A stretch of 64,000 bases of DNA from Methanoregula sp. (lineage in GTDB: Archaea > Halobacteriota > Methanomicrobia > Methanomicrobiales > Methanospirillaceae). Of this stretch, positions 52,962-62,509 are shown in pieces. The stretch is taken from the NCBI GenBank assembly GCA_041645435.1, contig JBAZQB010000004.1, forward strand, positions 1-64,000, read 5' to 3'. Below the pieces are notes generated by a model that ran no database searches, had not been told where the DNA came from, and saw only the letters and a program-made list of their open reading frames with translations. Both the position numbers and the translations under genes were made by a program. The number at the start of each line of letters is the position of its first letter. Position 1 is the first letter of the stretch.

Positions 52962-53540
52962 ATGTTTATTACCGCCCATTGCCCGGAGTGCGGGGATGAG
53001 ACCGAACACGAAGTAGTAGCCGAATCCCGCGATAAGCTGGTCCGGTGCACTACCTGCGGTCACCACCAGCGGATTCCAAAAGAGCGTGAGCCGCAATCCC
53101 TGCTCATCAAAACGATCATCTCCCGTGAAGGAACCTCGATTGTCGGGGCCATCGAACTCGCAGAAGATGACGAATGCAGCGTAGAAGAACACCTTGTCGC
53201 GGAATGCGGGGATGATGCATTCGGCGTCCAGGTCGCCTCCATTGAATTGGCCGGGGACAAGCGGGTGCAGCGGGCCAAGGCAAAGGATATCCTTACCCTC
53301 TGGACACGGGCCATCGAGCAGGTGGTAGTCAAGATCTCCATCCACGATGGCAGGAAGACCATTCCGGTGTATCTGCCCTGCGAGGGGGAACAGGAATTTA
53401 CCGTAGGTGAGAAGTACGTGGTTTCGGGAAAGAGGTTCCAGATCTCCCACCTCAAACTCCGGGACGGACCCCTGATGCGAAAGGAAGGCTGGAAGACCGT
53501 AGCGCACCGGATCAAGCGTATCTACGGTGTCCGGTCGTAA
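52962..53540 (+). CDS. HVO_0476-type zinc-finger protein
   Basis: 192 residues. An N-terminal zinc ribbon (HCPECGDETEHEVVAESRDK, VRCTTCGHHQRI) is followed by an unusual small beta domain (AIELAEDDECSVEEHLVAEC) and a tail with LPCEGEQEFTVGEKYVVSGK. It matches the archaeal family known by HVO_0476, probably a nucleic-acid-binding protein (inference). The start was set at MFITAHCPECG. Confidence 0.8.
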   Translation: MFITAHCPECGDETEHEVVAESRDKLVRCTTCGHHQRIPKEREPQSLLIKTIISREGTSIVGAIELAEDDECSVEEHLVAECGDDAFGVQVASIELAGDKRVQRAKAKDILTLWTRAIEQVVVKISIHDGRKTIPVYLPCEGEQEFTVGEKYVVSGKRFQISHLKLRDGPLMRKEGWKTVAHRIKRIYGVRS

Positions 53541-53720
53541 TTTTTTTTATCCCCTATTTTTTGTTCCTGATATATCCCATCTTTCATGGGATTGCCCGTT
53601 TGCTTCGCAGCGCAATGCATTTTTTCTCATGAAGTATAAAAAAAGAGAACCGCTCCGGGATCTGTCGTTTCGTGGGGGAGGTGGGTATCCCCCGGCTTTC
53701 CCATTCACTTACCTGATACG

Positions 53721-53981
53721 TTACCGGTATTTTTTCAGGGCCGCTTCGAGCTGCTCTGTATGGACAACTCCTTCAAACTGCTCTTTGACCACGTCATTGA
53801 TCAGGATCACGATAGTCGGTGTCACTTTTAACCCGTATTGTTTGATCATCTGGGGGTTTTTCACCGCATCTATCTCTTCGATTTTGACGGCCAGGTTTTT
53901 TTCCACTTCCCGGTTGATCGGGGTCTGCTCCATACACCCCATGCATCCCGGCTGGTAAAAACAGATCACACGCACTGCCAT
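53721..53981 (-). CDS. Thioredoxin-like protein
   Basis: 86 residues with the thioredoxin fold: VRVICFYQPGCMGCMEQTPI (CMGC active site), then EEIDAVKNPQMIKQYGLKVT and PTIVILINDV with the cis-Pro, ending VVHTEQLEAALKKYR. CMGC is a rarer active-site pair than CGPC. It stands between the zinc-finger gene and the FKBP gene, with ~45 bases to the latter on the same strand. Confidence 0.85.
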   Translation of the reverse strand: MAVRVICFYQPGCMGCMEQTPINREVEKNLAVKIEEIDAVKNPQMIKQYGLKVTPTIVILINDVVKEQFEGVVHTEQLEAALKKYR

Positions 53982-54025
53982 GAACAGGAATGAACAGTAG
54001 TGATAAAAAAGAGTATGGGTATGAA

Positions 54026-54718
54026 TCAGTTGTTGCCGTTAATCGATACTACCTTGATGTCAACAGTGGGGTACCCGAAATCCACGACGGCACCCTCTGA
54101 CGTTTTCTGTGACACTTCTCCAACCCGCAGATATGTCTGGGTGGACTGGTTTGTGGCCATTGCTTCCGGATTATCAGACACTCCCATTGCAATGATATTG
54201 CCGACATTGATATCGGTCATGTTCACGCCATTGCGCTTGAGCATTTCCGGGGACCAGAGCTGGGTCATTGACGCAGATGAAGGAATGGGAATCCGTTTCA
54301 GCTCGTTTGCCTTCATACCGACGATACCAGAACTCATCGCATCATATTCTGGAGCAAAAAGAGCAAACTGGTTGGCCCAGCCCGTGCTGGTTGAGTATAC
54401 CTGCACCGGGAAGAGCTGATGTGTCAGGGACTGGTTGGCTGTTACGGAGAGCTGCTTGGAAAAAAGCATGGATCTTCCCTGAGCCACTGCCTGTTTAAAG
54501 AGCGTCTGGTCCGTCGTAAGGATGGGATTTCCCCCGGCATCGTAAAGGGTGTAATCGATCACGGCTACATCCCCGGGCTTAACAACCGTAAATGCGCTGA
54601 TCCAGCCGGAGCCCATGCCGGAAACTATCATAAGTACAACAAAAAGTACACAGGCGCCAACCACGACAAACTTTTTCCACTGTGCTACTGTTTTTTCTTT
54701 CTGTTTCTTTTCGCCCAT
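54026..54718 (-). CDS. Membrane-anchored FKBP-type peptidyl-prolyl isomerase-like protein
   Basis: 230 residues. A Lys/Glu-rich start, one membrane helix (about 17-38), then an FKBP-like domain from VVKPGDVAVIDYTLYDAGGN. FKBP domains normally have a short flap; here a long insertion follows (SVTANQSLTHQLFPVQVYST to MTDINVGNIIAMGVSDNPEA). The domain should face outward. The catalytic residues are not all clear, so it could be a binding or chaperone domain. Confidence 0.75.
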   Translation of the reverse strand: MGEKKQKEKTVAQWKKFVVVGACVLFVVLMIVSGMGSGWISAFTVVKPGDVAVIDYTLYDAGGNPILTTDQTLFKQAVAQGRSMLFSKQLSVTANQSLTHQLFPVQVYSTSTGWANQFALFAPEYDAMSSGIVGMKANELKRIPIPSSASMTQLWSPEMLKRNGVNMTDINVGNIIAMGVSDNPEAMATNQSTQTYLRVGEVSQKTSEGAVVDFGYPTVDIKVVSINGNN

Positions 54719-55111
54719 TGTTTTGAATCCTCCTTATTAAATCATAGTCCAACCGTCATAAACTATTCCGCAGGTTACCTGAGTACGCACAAAAATAATG
54801 GAAAAATACCCTGACTGAACAGACCCCATCGTTTCTTGAGACCGGGAGATTGGCAAAGGATGGAATTTACAAGACCCGGCGATATTAATCGTTAACTTCG
54901 TTGTGGTAGGAGACAGATGGAAGGCGGGGGGGTTGTTACATTGCCAGAAGATGTTTTTTAAAAAGATACTAAAAAGCCATGTAAAAAAATTCCCGAGGGC
55001 ATGCTATAAAATACAATCATGCAGGGGAGATCCCGGAGTGAGATCCAATACCGGCAACACTCCCCATTTTGTCCGATGTCTTTTAGTACTCTCTTATCAG
55101 AAGCTGTACTG
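54719..55111. other. Gene-free interval
   Basis: No gene seen. AT-rich stretches at 54720-54760 may hold the FKBP promoter and at 54945-55015 the CBS gene promoter (TATAAAATACAATC at 55006-55019). G-runs occur at 54925. Confidence 0.35.
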
Positions 55112-55897
55112 ATGGACAAGAAGAAGGTCAAGGATTATATGACGTATGATGTCGTCAGTATTGATCTTCATAGCACAGCAAAAGACGTCACCGAGAAGAT
55201 CCAGAAAACAAACCATGACGGATTTCCGGTTGTTGACGGTGATGTGGTGGTGGGTTATATTTCAGCCCGCGATCTCCTGTTTATCCAGCCCGGATCCTCC
55301 GTTGAGCAGGTGATGTCCGGGAACCTCATCGTTGCTGACCCGGACATGGATATCAACGATGCAGCACGGGTGATCTTCAGGTCCGGCATCCAGAAGCTGC
55401 CGGTAGTTGATGAGAAAAACCACTTGCTGGGCATCATCTCCAACTCGGATGTGATACGCTCCCAGATCGAGCATGTATCCCCGGAAAAAGTGTTTAATTT
55501 TATCTCAACGCTTAAAAAACTCTACGGGGTGGATCCCGCCTTGGATCGCGGAACGGTGCCGGTAACAGATCTCCTGCCCACCCAGTCAAAAATTTATGAA
55601 GATGAGCTGGAAGGGAGAATGTATGAGATCAAAAAAGGCCTTGCCGAACCGATTATCGTTGTAAGACGCCCGGGCAGGATCATCCTTGTCGATGGCCATC
55701 ACCGGGCGATTGCAGCAAAGCGCCTCGGGATTACTGCACTGGATGCCTATATCATCGAGATAAAAGAGGATATCGAGCTCGGCATGGAACGGACTGCGGC
55801 TGCGATGAATTTAAAGACGCTGGACGATGTGCAGGTGCTCGATTACGCCCGCCACCCGCTGGTTGCAATCACCCACCGGCTGGTCCGGAGAGTGTAA
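55112..55897 (+). CDS. CBS-pair protein with ParB/Srx-like domain
   Basis: 261 residues. Two CBS domains (VKDYMTYDVVSIDLHSTAKD to ISARDLLFI; MSGNLIVADPDMDINDAARV to IISNSDVIRSQ) cover about 1-118 and may bind adenosine nucleotides. The C-terminal part is a ParB/sulfiredoxin-like domain, GLAEPIIVVRRPGRIILVDG with HHRAIAAKRLG, seen in archaeal CBS-ParB proteins, for some of which a serine kinase role is known (family knowledge, not proven here). An in-frame upstream start at 55076 is possible. Confidence 0.85.
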   Translation: MDKKKVKDYMTYDVVSIDLHSTAKDVTEKIQKTNHDGFPVVDGDVVVGYISARDLLFIQPGSSVEQVMSGNLIVADPDMDINDAARVIFRSGIQKLPVVDEKNHLLGIISNSDVIRSQIEHVSPEKVFNFISTLKKLYGVDPALDRGTVPVTDLLPTQSKIYEDELEGRMYEIKKGLAEPIIVVRRPGRIILVDGHHRAIAAKRLGITALDAYIIEIKEDIELGMERTAAAMNLKTLDDVQVLDYARHPLVAITHRLVRRV

Positions 55898-55953
55898 TTT
55901 TTTTGCTCATCGCTGTTTTGAAAATGTAACGCATGTATGGGGCAGAATATTAA

Positions 55954-56097
55954 GATGGGGGTTGAAATCCCCATACCCCCAGATACGATAAATTCCGCCG
56001 ACCTCAAAGGGCGCCCCGCGGCGGTTCAATGACAAAAATAATAAAACCTCATTGTCCCGGCGTACCTCAGAGAGGCCTTGATGCGGGGGAATATCAC
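55954..56097 (+). repeat. ~145-bp GC-rich repeat family, full copy
   Basis: GATGGGGGTTGAAATCCCCA then TACCCCC, GGGCGCCCCGCGGCGGTTCA, ATGACAAAAATAATAAAACC, CCTCAGAGAGGCCTTG and GCGGGGGAATATCAC. Same order and length as the copy at 57843. An open frame on the reverse strand through it is a by-product shared by the copies. Confidence 0.75.
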
Positions 56098-56158
56098 AAA
56101 CAAATTTCAGTAACATATCTTACCACCACCAAACAGCGAAGAACCTTTTTTTATGCTC

Positions 56159-56344
56159 TGTAAAATTATTTAGAAAACTCTGACGCTCTTTGGGGCTTCG
56201 CCCCCGCCACTGCGGCACCCCCCATTGCGATGACGACGTATTACCTGTAACCTTACCCGGGCTATCGCGCTGCGCCCGTCCCCCAACAGGGGACTGGTGG
56301 CGCAAGAGGGGGGCAATATATTATGTAAATAAAGGTTTTCTACA
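56159..56344. mobile_element. MITE-like element, copy 2
   Basis: Same block as 14224-14412: TTTAGAAAACTCTGACGC, CGCCCCCGCCACTGCGGC-type core, CCATTGCGATGACGACG, the hairpin GTCCCCCAACAGGGGAC and GGTGGCGCAAGAGGGG, ending TTTTCTACA. The left end (TGTAAAAT) is slightly decayed. Non-coding. It fills the gap before the NDP-sugar gene. Confidence 0.65.
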
Positions 56345-56439
56345 ATGTAATTTTTTAAAATCAAAACGTATAGTCCGGGTAATGTAAAAGCGGGTGGAGT
56401 TACCGGACCAAAAATTTTCAGATTGACCGATTTTAATTA

Positions 56440-57618
56440 TTATGACCCGTCATACCGCAGGTCAAATTTCTCATTGAGCACATGCTCTTTTACAATCATC
56501 CCGTCCGGTACAACTACTTCGGGCCAGAGGCGTGTCTTGGAATGGACAACCACATGATCCCGCAGCACCACGCGGGGGCCGATCACGGTGTCGTTTTCAA
56601 TACTGCAGTGTTCCCCGATGTGCGTGTCATTATCGATGATACTTCCCGAGATCGTGCTGTTCGCCCCGACAATGACCCGGTTATACAGCGATGATGAGAA
56701 GATCTTGGAATTATTCCGGATAATACACTTATCTCCCATGCTCGTATACGGGCCGATCAGGACATTATCCCCGATGGTAGTTCCCGGGCCGATAGAAACC
56801 GGACCGATCACCTTGGTATTCTTCCCCAGTGTGATCGAATCGCCGAGCTGGACGGGACCCTGCACCTGTGCTCCGTGCATCGACAGATTACCGATAATGT
56901 CGGTGAACGTGAGATCCTGCAGTTTCCAGCGTTCGGCCTGGCGAAGCGAGTGCGGGCTTCCCACGTCTGTCCAGTTCCCGCGTGCGAGCCAGCCTTTGAT
57001 CACGTATCCCTGATCCATCAGTGAGGGGAAGAGATCACGGGCGAAATCATACCGGGTTCCCGCAGGGATATGATCAAAAATCTCCGGACTGCATACATAC
57101 ATACCGGTACTGGCAAGATTTGAGAAGATCTCACCGGGAGCCGGTTTTTCCTTGAACCTTTTTATCTCGTAGCTCACATCGATCTCAGCGATACCATACT
57201 CACTTGGATCGTCAATCGAGATCAAGCCAATCGATGTTGTAGCCTTCTGCTTCTGGTGCGAACGGTAAAACTCGAGCACGTTTAAGTCCGTAACATGGTC
57301 GCCACCGACGACAAGAAAATCCTGTCCATCGAGATACTTCTGGGCATTTTTTACACTCCCGGCAGTTCCCAGCTTGGACTCCTCGTGGACGTACGTGATC
57401 TCAACCCCGAAGAGCGAACCATCACCGAGTGCTTCTTCAATAGCACTCCCCATATAGCCAAGGGTAAGGACAACCTCCCGAAAGCCCAGGTTTGACAGGT
57501 GTGAGACGAGATGATGAATTGATGGGCGGTTAACAATCGGAATACAGGGTTTTGGCCGTTCAAACGTGAGCGGGCGGAGCCGGGTGCCCTCGCCCCCGCA
57601 CATAATACACACCTTCAT
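56440..57618 (-). CDS. NDP-sugar pyrophosphorylase with hexapeptide domain
   Basis: 392 residues. The N-terminal nucleotidyltransferase has MCGGEGTRLRPLTFERPKPC, GYMGSAIEEALGDGSLFGVE, and VVGGDHVTDLN. From about 250 to 370, left-handed beta-helix repeats (GPVSIGPGTTIGDNVLIGPY, GANSTISGSIIDNDTHIGEH). This is the GlmU/GDP-mannose-type architecture of archaea. It makes an NDP-sugar from a sugar 1-phosphate and NTP; the sugar (mannose, glucose or GlcNAc) cannot be fixed from sequence alone. Confidence 0.85.
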   Translation of the reverse strand: MKVCIMCGGEGTRLRPLTFERPKPCIPIVNRPSIHHLVSHLSNLGFREVVLTLGYMGSAIEEALGDGSLFGVEITYVHEESKLGTAGSVKNAQKYLDGQDFLVVGGDHVTDLNVLEFYRSHQKQKATTSIGLISIDDPSEYGIAEIDVSYEIKRFKEKPAPGEIFSNLASTGMYVCSPEIFDHIPAGTRYDFARDLFPSLMDQGYVIKGWLARGNWTDVGSPHSLRQAERWKLQDLTFTDIIGNLSMHGAQVQGPVQLGDSITLGKNTKVIGPVSIGPGTTIGDNVLIGPYTSMGDKCIIRNNSKIFSSSLYNRVIVGANSTISGSIIDNDTHIGEHCSIENDTVIGPRVVLRDHVVVHSKTRLWPEVVVPDGMIVKEHVLNEKFDLRYDGS

Positions 57619-57842
57619 AGCGCAGTTTTTAGCGCTGGAGCATTTTAAAGATAGTGATGAAGGCTTTGGGTTTCAACTGGACGAATGCTCCTGATGACAA
57701 TGGAAAAAATTGCGAATCGTCATGGAGGCTCTATGTCCATCATGCTTCCGCTTCCGCCGCATGGGCATTCCAACAGAGATAAGAGATTAAGCGAACAATG
57801 GAAAATTGGATTTCTTTTAAAAATTCTTTTCTTCAATATAAT

Positions 57843-57989
57843 GATGGGGGTTGAAACCCCCATACCCTCGTATATGATGAACTCCGCCGCCCCCGAAGGG
57901 GCGCCCCCGCGGCGGATCAGTGACAAAAAATATTGAAACCTCCTTGCCCCGCCCTGAGTCGGAGAGGTCCTGAGGTGAGGGCCCCTCAC
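57843..57989 (+). repeat. ~145-bp GC-rich repeat family, full copy
   Basis: GATGGGGGTTGAAACCCCCA, TACCCTCG, ACTCCGCCGCCCCCGAAGGG, GCGCCCCCGCGGCGGATCAG, ATATTGAAACCTCCTTGCCC, GGAGAGGTCCTGAGGTGAGG, CTCACA. The most complete copy. With unrecognised flanks it takes up the gap 57619-58123. Confidence 0.75.
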
Positions 57990-58123
57990 AATATCATGAA
58001 TTTTGTTGCATCGACTGTGAACCCGATAGATTCATGCAAGTTTCTACAAGGCCTGAACATACCCCCTATCTATTATCTTAAATTCCCAGCAGACACAATG
58101 CGTAGTAACAGAGCTATCATACC

Positions 58124-58390
58124 ATGACCGATGAGGAATACCGGATTCTTCCCGTACAAAAAGGAAAGGTGCAGTGCCTTGCTGAAAAGAAAGAACCCAT
58201 AGAAAATTGCGGTTTCTGCATCCATTCCCGGGAATTTAAGGTTCAGGAACGGTTCATCAAATCCCCGGCACTTGCCTATTGTACAAAATGCAGGATAACT
58301 GAAAAAGTTGATTTTACCAGGGCTGAAGCCGTGAAATGTGCAGACCGGCAAGGCGGCGGTTTTCACAGCATCACCAATCTCATCAGCTGA
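58124..58390 (+). CDS. Small cysteine-rich hypothetical protein
   Basis: 88 residues, not recognised. Six cysteines in a pattern with VQCLAEKKEPIENCGFCIHS then AYCTKCRITEKVDF and VKCADR suggest a metal site or disulfides. No signal peptide or ribosome site is evident. It lies convergent to cbiP with a 15-base gap. Probably real but short. Confidence 0.5.
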   Translation: MTDEEYRILPVQKGKVQCLAEKKEPIENCGFCIHSREFKVQERFIKSPALAYCTKCRITEKVDFTRAEAVKCADRQGGGFHSITNLIS

Positions 58391-58405
58391 TCCTTTTTTT
58401 GCCGG

Positions 58406-59869
58406 TTACATAGTCAGCATTGCCTGAACCGCATCCATATCGACATGCTTTTCGAACAGGTCGGCCAGCACTTCATAGGGATCCTCACTACAGGGTGGAA
58501 TCGGTTCAAAGGGTATTTTCTTCTTTTTGGCAAGATATGCAAGAAGTGCATTTGCCGCAGACGGGTTCTGGAAAAGCCCGTGCAGGTAGGTGCCAAAGAC
58601 CAGGCCGTCCCCACTCACCCGGCCATCCCCGTGCAATGCTTCCGCATCGCCACCGGGCTCGGTGACTCCCATATGGATCTCGTAGCCGGTGATATCACCC
58701 ATTGCTGAAAGGATCGGGGGTACTGAACATGCTGTACGTTTCACCTGCGTCGTGGTCTTGTCATAGGACGAGAAGTGGGTGATCCCGTCCAGCAACCCAA
58801 GCCCTTCATAGGTTCCTGCAGCTGATTCAAACCCTGCATCGATGATCTGCCGGCCCAGCATCTGGTACCCTCCGCAGATCCCGATCACGGGCACCTTCCG
58901 CTTCCGGGCATTCCTGATCTCACGATCTGTACCGGTCTGGAAAAGTACTGCAAGGTCTTCGATCGTATTCTTGGTACCCGGAATAATGATACAATCATAC
59001 CCGTCAAGCGGGGTGCCCGGCGCTACGTAATCAACCGCTGCATGCTGTTCGAGCAGCTCAAAATCAGTGAAATTTGAGATCCGGGGGAGCCGGATTACGG
59101 CTATCCGTATCCCATTCGTCCCGGCTTTTTTATCGCCGATCGAGAGTGAATCCTCGCTGGGCAGGGGCAGGCTGAAGTACGGGACAACGCCGAGCACCGG
59201 TACTCCGGTCAACTCTTCGATCTTTTGTATTCCCGGCGCAAATATGGCAGGGTCTCCCCGGAACTTGTTGATAATGATACCTTTTACCAGCGGTTTGAGT
59301 TCTTCGGGCAGGAGCATAAGTGTGCCGCAGACCTGAGCAAACACGCCGCCCCGTTCGATATCTGCCACAAGGATAATAGGGACGCGAAGTTTTTTTGCAA
59401 GCAGGGTATTTGCGATATCCCGATCATAGAGATTGAGCTCCGCCGCACCACCCGCCCCTTCGATCACCACCTCCCCATACGTGGATTTCAGCCGATGGTA
59501 GGATTCAAGCGCTTTTTTGAGTAACCGGGGAGTCTCCTTATAGTACTCCGTGATCGCAACATCCTTGTACGGGCGCCCGTTGAGCACCACCTGCGATACG
59601 CAGTCGCCTTTTGGTTTGAGAAGCACCGGGTTCATATCCGTATGGGGGGATTGCCGGGCTGCAATTGCCTGCATAGCCTGTGCCATACCAATCTCACCCC
59701 CGTCCGGAGTAACATACGAGTTGAGACTCATGTTCTGGGATTTGAATGGGGCTACGGTAAACCCCCGCCGTACCAGGCAGCGGCAGATCGCAGCAACGGT
59801 TACGCTCTTTCCCACATGGGACGCAGATCCCATCACAAACAACGACATTTCCTTACGTGTACTTTGCAT
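58406..59869 (-). CDS. cbiP: Cobyric acid synthase
   Basis: 487 residues. CbiP amidates adenosylcobyrinic a,c-diamide at four side chains, using glutamine. The P-loop-type domain starts VMGSASHVGKSVTVAAICRC; LLKPKGDCVSQVVLNG and VIEGAGGAAELNLYDRDIAN are typical. The glutaminase has GICGGYQMLGRQIIDAG with the nucleophile Cys and YEIHMG, with TYLHGLF near the end. The ATG at 59869 (MQSTRKEMSLF) was preferred; 59848 and 59890 are alternatives. A cobamide gene fits methanogen corrinoid needs. Confidence 0.93.
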   Translation of the reverse strand: MQSTRKEMSLFVMGSASHVGKSVTVAAICRCLVRRGFTVAPFKSQNMSLNSYVTPDGGEIGMAQAMQAIAARQSPHTDMNPVLLKPKGDCVSQVVLNGRPYKDVAITEYYKETPRLLKKALESYHRLKSTYGEVVIEGAGGAAELNLYDRDIANTLLAKKLRVPIILVADIERGGVFAQVCGTLMLLPEELKPLVKGIIINKFRGDPAIFAPGIQKIEELTGVPVLGVVPYFSLPLPSEDSLSIGDKKAGTNGIRIAVIRLPRISNFTDFELLEQHAAVDYVAPGTPLDGYDCIIIPGTKNTIEDLAVLFQTGTDREIRNARKRKVPVIGICGGYQMLGRQIIDAGFESAAGTYEGLGLLDGITHFSSYDKTTTQVKRTACSVPPILSAMGDITGYEIHMGVTEPGGDAEALHGDGRVSGDGLVFGTYLHGLFQNPSAANALLAYLAKKKKIPFEPIPPCSEDPYEVLADLFEKHVDMDAVQAMLTM

Positions 59870-60022
59870 ACGCAGGTCATAAAAATCCATGCTTTTCCGG
59901 GCGATGGGAGATCGTAACTGGTTGAAATTGCTCAGTTTTCTTAAAAAAATACTGATTTTAAGGCTGCGCATTCTTTCGGCAATGCCAAGTAATAAATAAC
60001 CATAAACGTAAATTTAGGTGTA

Positions 60023-60328
60023 ATGATTGGTGGGATTTGCCCGACGTGTGGACTACCTAAGGAGCTATGCATCTGCGAGGAGGTAGCAAAGGAACAGCAA
60101 AGGATCAATGTCAAGGTGAACAAACGGCGCTATGGAAAAGAAGTGACCGTTATCGAAGGACTTGATCCAACTGATATCGATCTTGAAGATCTTTCAAAAT
60201 ACATGAAAGGAAAACTGGCCTGCGGTGGAACGGTCAAAGGAAACTCCATCGAACTTCAGGGAAACCACCGTGACCGGGTCAAAGAGCTGCTCTCATTAAA
60301 AGGGTACAGCACGGAAAATATTTCCTGA
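60023..60328 (+). CDS. Translation initiation factor eIF1 (SUI1)
   Basis: 101 residues. An N-terminal zinc-like CPTCGLPKELCICEE is followed by the SUI1 fold: VNKRRYGKEVTVIEGLDPTD, LACGGTVKGNSIELQGNHRD, VKELLSLKGYST. eIF1 checks start-codon choice on the small subunit. Start ATG has AGGTG upstream; AAGTAATAAATAACC at 59987-60001 may be the TATA box. Confidence 0.95.
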   Translation: MIGGICPTCGLPKELCICEEVAKEQQRINVKVNKRRYGKEVTVIEGLDPTDIDLEDLSKYMKGKLACGGTVKGNSIELQGNHRDRVKELLSLKGYSTENIS

Positions 60329-60462
60329 TTTTTTCTTTTTTTATATACTCAGTGCATTTTCTTACTGCTATTGTCCCGAGCGGACCGTTTTTATATCCCG
60401 TTTTATTCCCGGGATTGTGGTGCAGCCGGTAATCCGGTCACCGGCGGATCCGGAAAAAAAGT

Positions 60463-61584
60463 TCAGATGAAGAACCGGAAGGTAACCCATGCTACCAGCA
60501 GCATGATCGCAGAGTATTTCAGACCGGATATAAACCGTGCCTCCCCCATCTGGCCGGCTACCAGCCCCGAGAAGAATCCCTGGAGCATGGCAGCGTGCGA
60601 GAAGAGTCGCTTGTAGACGAAGATATCAATAAACCCCCCGAATCCCTTTGCCCCGGAAGAAACAGCGGTTGCCCCGGCGGTTGCCATCGTCGAAAGGAAC
60701 GAGGTGACCAGGATCGCAATCACAAACAGGAACACTGCAAACGAAACGAGCACGATAACAACGTAGATCAGCATGTTGTTACTGCGTTCCTGCTGGAGGT
60801 TGACCACTTCATAGGTATCCTTTGCCGCTGCACGCAGTACTTCACTTACGTCACCTCCGGCCTTGCTTGCCTTTGCGATCAGGTCAACACTCCGGTCTGC
60901 AAGGGGGGTTCCCAGGTTTTTACCGAACCGGTACAGTGCCTCGACAAAACCAATGCCCCAGGACATCTCATTGTCAAGTTTACGGATATGGGGTGTCAGG
61001 GTGCCATACTCTGCTGCAGCTACGAGGTGCACCGCATTGGGCAGCGTCATACCGGAATCGTTCATACCGGCAAGATCCCGAAAAAAGTTCGGGAGAGCAT
61101 TTTCCAGGCTTGAGACCCGCCATTGTTCCTTAAGATCGAGAAGGGCAAGGGGAACAATAGCGATGAGCACGGCAAAAACGGCAAAATCATCGATAACTGT
61201 GGAATTGAAGAGTACCTTAATCCCGTAGGTCTTCACACTGAACCAGAATCCGCCAATGAAGACGATCAAACCCAGGGGTATACAGACGATCAGGATGTTG
61301 ACCGGATTCTCGGTGAGTACTCGAAGCGGATGTCTGAGGAATCTTCCGAATCCCTCCCGTGTCTGGCGTTCATGCTCCAGTTTCTTAGTGATTTCCTGGA
61401 ACTCCGCCTCAACAGAACCCAGATCAGCGGATTTTACCAGGGGAGGGGCATCCGTGCCACGGTTAAAGAGATTTTTAAACCGGTTCCTGATACCCGTATC
61501 CGCACTCGCGTCAGGGGGTGTGACGGACGGCGGGATGCCGGCGCCCCGGTGAATGATATTGTCGATCCGATCCTTGATCCCCAT
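60463..61584 (-). CDS. Type II/IV secretion-type membrane platform protein (TadC/ArlJ-like)
   Basis: 373 residues with four clear helices in the GspF/TadC pattern. N-terminal charged part, then NILIVCIPLGLIVFIGGFWF and a second helix; the cytoplasmic loop has the T2SSF motif NALPNFFRDLAGMNDSGMTL, LPNAVHLVAAAEYG, DLIAKASKAGGDVSEVLRAA; and C-terminal helices follow. These proteins organise pilus or secretion assembly. It abuts the next platform gene by one base. Confidence 0.85.
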   Translation of the reverse strand: MGIKDRIDNIIHRGAGIPPSVTPPDASADTGIRNRFKNLFNRGTDAPPLVKSADLGSVEAEFQEITKKLEHERQTREGFGRFLRHPLRVLTENPVNILIVCIPLGLIVFIGGFWFSVKTYGIKVLFNSTVIDDFAVFAVLIAIVPLALLDLKEQWRVSSLENALPNFFRDLAGMNDSGMTLPNAVHLVAAAEYGTLTPHIRKLDNEMSWGIGFVEALYRFGKNLGTPLADRSVDLIAKASKAGGDVSEVLRAAAKDTYEVVNLQQERSNNMLIYVVIVLVSFAVFLFVIAILVTSFLSTMATAGATAVSSGAKGFGGFIDIFVYKRLFSHAAMLQGFFSGLVAGQMGEARFISGLKYSAIMLLVAWVTFRFFI

Positions 61585-61585
61585 T

Positions 61586-62509
61586 TCAGGTCTCCGGTGT
61601 CATGGTACTGATCATAACCACAAACGCGACACTCCCCAGAGGGATCATAATATAGACGACAGCATACAGGAACATCGGCCTGTTATCCCCGGAAAGTACC
61701 GACATGATCGATTGCAGGATGATCAAAAAGAGCGTGCCGGCGACCATTGCCGTAACATACGATTCTGCGATCAGCCCGAGTGTATCCAAAAACAGTTTCT
61801 GCGTCTGCCGGTTCTCGAGCGCATACTGGTCGGCCTTAGTGCGAAAATAATCCGTCAGGTTTCCCCCGCTTGAGATGCTGGCCATTGCTCCCTGCAAGAA
61901 CTCCTTCATCCGTTTACTGGGTGTTGTAGATGAGACCAGCCGGAGCGCATCGATGAGATCCCGCCCGAAAATATCGATCTCCCGGGCAACATACCGCGCC
62001 TCAACAGAACTCTGCCCATAGATAGGGCTGTCACCCAGCAGCCGGAATACCTCGGCAGGTGTGATCCCGGCAGTGGACATTGAAGTGACATAATTGATTG
62101 CATAGGGCAGAGTGGCATCAATATTCCTTCGCCGGTTTCCTGCCTCAATGCCGGGATAAATGATGAACGCAATGTACGTAAATCCCCCGAACATCAGCAG
62201 GGAGAAGATCGTAACGAAAATCGTTCCGAGAACAAGGATGTGGGGGGACAGCACAGCCAGCGGGCCGGCCATTAACCCCTTGTATTTGATCAGGTTGGGA
62301 AGTTTTAACAGCCAGGTAAAGAGGCCGATCACTCCGGCAGCGCAGATCCCGACGATAACTGAGCTGACAACGGCCGTGGAAAGATATGCCTCAAACGAAG
62401 TCTTGAACCGGGCTGATATGAGATCGTTTCTCAGCTGTGCGTACTCCTCCCGTTTGCGCTTCATCCGGCTGCCGAGCAGGTTGAAGCAGAACCTCTCAAA
62501 ACTATTCAT
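61586..62509 (-). CDS. Type II/IV secretion-type membrane platform protein (TadB-like)
   Basis: 307 residues, another T2SSF-domain protein. RRRNIDATLPYAINYVTSMS, ITPAEVFRLLGDSPIYGQSS, and LVSSTTPSKRMKEFLQGAMA with SISSGGNLTDYFRTKADQYA form the loop between two helix pairs. Two platform proteins beside one ATPase is the Tad/archaeal pilus layout. It overlaps the ATPase gene end by eight bases. Confidence 0.87.
   Translation of the reverse strand: MNSFERFCFNLLGSRMKRKREEYAQLRNDLISARFKTSFEAYLSTAVVSSVIVGICAAGVIGLFTWLLKLPNLIKYKGLMAGPLAVLSPHILVLGTIFVTIFSLLMFGGFTYIAFIIYPGIEAGNRRRNIDATLPYAINYVTSMSTAGITPAEVFRLLGDSPIYGQSSVEARYVAREIDIFGRDLIDALRLVSSTTPSKRMKEFLQGAMASISSGGNLTDYFRTKADQYALENRQTQKLFLDTLGLIAESYVTAMVAGTLFLIILQSIMSVLSGDNRPMFLYAVVYIMIPLGSVAFVVMISTMTPET

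Noticed and set aside
55907..56116. Small minus-strand frame (69 residues)
   Set aside because: It is the accidental frame of the GC-rich repeat, shared in part with the copies at 34985 and 57843.
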